A stretch of 5,894 bases of DNA. Source: Candidatus Faecalibacterium faecipullorum. GTDB lineage: Bacteria; Bacillota; Clostridia; Oscillospirales; Ruminococcaceae. Under the pieces are notes generated by a model that did no database searches, was not told the origin of the DNA, and saw only the letters and a program-made list of their open reading frames with translations. Location: positions 1 to 5,894 of the forward strand of contig DWXX01000179.1 in assembly GCA_019118985.1 (NCBI GenBank), written 5' to 3'. Shown here piece by piece: positions 5,147 to 5,894 of the stretch; positions within the stretch are counted from its first letter, which is position 1; each line of letters begins with the position of its first letter. Both the position numbers and the translations under genes were made by a program.

Positions 5147-5894
5147 AGCAGGGCCCTCCCAACAGACGGTTAGCGCCGCATCCGCTGCAGGCGCGGTTGC
5201 AGGGCGGGGTGGTCTGGGCGGCAAGCGCCTTTTGGTACTCCCGCACCAGGTAGTCGTGGGTGATGCCGTAGTCCATGTGGGCCCACGGGGTCACCTCGTC
5301 CAGGCCGATGGCCCGGTTGCAGTAAAAGTGGGGGTCGATGCCGAGGTCCGCAAAGACCTGCATCCAGGTGTCGTAGTCAAAGCACTCCTCCCACCCGTCG
5401 AAGCAGCAGCCCCGGCGGTACGCCTCGGCGAGGGCCGGCGCGAGCCGCCGGTCCCCCTTGGCAAAGACCCCTTCCAGGAAGCTGGTCCTGCTGTCGTGGT
5501 AGTTGACCTTGATCTTGCGGCTGTGAACGCTCTCGAGCAGGTGCTTCTGCTTTTCCCGCAGCATCTCCTCGCTGTCCATCGGGACGAACTGGAAGGGTGT
5601 GTGGGGCTTTGGCACAAAGCAGGCGCAGCTGACCGTCACCTGCACCCCCCTGCCCTTGGCGTGCCCCGCCGTATGGTAATACAGGTCCACCACCTTCTGG
5701 GCGGTCTCGGCGATGCCCTCGATGTCGGCCATGGTCTCGGTGGGCAGGCCCATCATGAAGTAGAGCTTGACCGAGGTGTAGCCCGCCTCAAAGGCGATGC
5801 GGCAGGTCTTTTCAATCTCGTCCCAGGTGACGTTCTTGTTGATGACGTCCCGCAGCCGCTGGGTGCCGGCCTCGGCGGCGAAGGTCAGGCCGCT
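5121..5894 (-). CDS. B12-type radical SAM protein (TIGR03960-like), N-terminus cut off
   Basis: Only the last 257 residues are in the window; the part that would carry the radical SAM cysteine motif and any B12-binding domain lies beyond the right edge. The visible part starts SGLTFAAEAGTQRLRDVINK and continues with VKLYFMMGLPTET (42-54), the typical second half of a radical SAM barrel. CFVPKPHTPFQFVPM, FLEGVFAKGDRRLAPAL, FDGWEECFDYDTW and TPWAHMDYGI follow, a pattern I recognise from the DUF2344-linked radical SAM family. The C-terminus has cysteines C232, C236 and C239 (CNRACSGCG) and C249. An internal ATG at 5756 is not the start, because the frame and the family homology run through it to the edge. 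The function is unknown; the gene overlaps the DUF2344 gene by 26 bases, so the two probably work together. Confidence 0.88.
   Translation of the reverse strand, partial: SGLTFAAEAGTQRLRDVINKNVTWDEIEKTCRIAFEAGYTSVKLYFMMGLPTETMADIEGIAETAQKVVDLYYHTAGHAKGRGVQVTVSCACFVPKPHTPFQFVPMDSEEMLREKQKHLLESVHSRKIKVNYHDSRTSFLEGVFAKGDRRLAPALAEAYRRGCCFDGWEECFDYDTWMQVFADLGIDPHFYCNRAIGLDEVTPWAHMDYGITHDYLVREYQKALAAQTTPPCNRACSGCGANRLLGGPCFDYSADLV
5155..5160 (-). promoter_or_regulatory. Ribosome binding site that decides a TTG start for the DUF2344 gene
   Basis: GGGAGG lies inside the 3' end of the radical SAM gene, 8 bases before TTG at 5146. No ATG is suitably placed in this frame, so the site is the main argument for the non-standard start. 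Confidence 0.65.

Noticed and set aside
5121..5756. Radical SAM gene taken as complete, starting at ATG 5756
   Set aside because: The frame continues without a stop to the window edge, and the extra 46 residues contain conserved family sequence (SGLTFAAEAGTQ), so the ATG is internal.

Overview
The window is a compact, GC-rich piece of bacterial chromosome. All eight genes I can support are on the minus strand, so they are transcribed from right to left. The order is [radical SAM protein, N-terminus cut off] - DUF2344 protein - (promoter and structured leader) rplS - (terminator) lepB - rbgA - rnhB - yraN - thrC [C-terminus cut off]. The block rplS-lepB-rbgA-rnhB-yraN is a familiar gene order in Firmicutes, especially Clostridia. 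The high GC content, strong GGAGG-type ribosome binding sites 7-8 bases from the starts, and a small single-span signal peptidase I fit a GC-rich Clostridium relative, perhaps Oscillospiraceae/Ruminococcaceae. The placement is inferred from gene order and style, not from a database search.

Right part (4502-5894): the C-terminal 257 residues of a radical SAM protein of the type usually paired or fused with DUF2344, followed by the DUF2344 protein itself. The two genes overlap by 26 bases if the best-supported start (TTG) is used. Their biochemical role is not established, although such pairs often lie near ribosomal-protein genes.

Middle (3906-4464): rplS (ribosomal protein L19) has its own promoter with an extended -10, a leader of about 115 bases that can fold into a closing stem around three perfect hairpins, and a rho-independent terminator after the gene. 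It therefore looks like a separately controlled, possibly autoregulated unit.

Left part (1-3860): lepB, rbgA, rnhB and yraN are packed with 4-base or 1-base stop/start overlaps, each start having its own ribosome binding site. They form one translationally coupled cassette that combines protein secretion (signal peptidase I), large-subunit assembly (RbgA GTPase), RNA-DNA hybrid repair (RNase HII) and a predicted nuclease of unknown role (YraN). thrC (threonine synthase) follows after a 65-base gap with no visible terminator and may be read from the same transcript.

No mobile element, CRISPR array, tRNA, rRNA or clear sign of horizontal transfer was seen. No stretch over 300 bases lacks a gene; the longest gap is the 188-base rplS upstream region. 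The window is essentially housekeeping, and I do not see a convincing new system. The observations most worth checking are the rplS leader RNA and the radical SAM/DUF2344 pair next to it.
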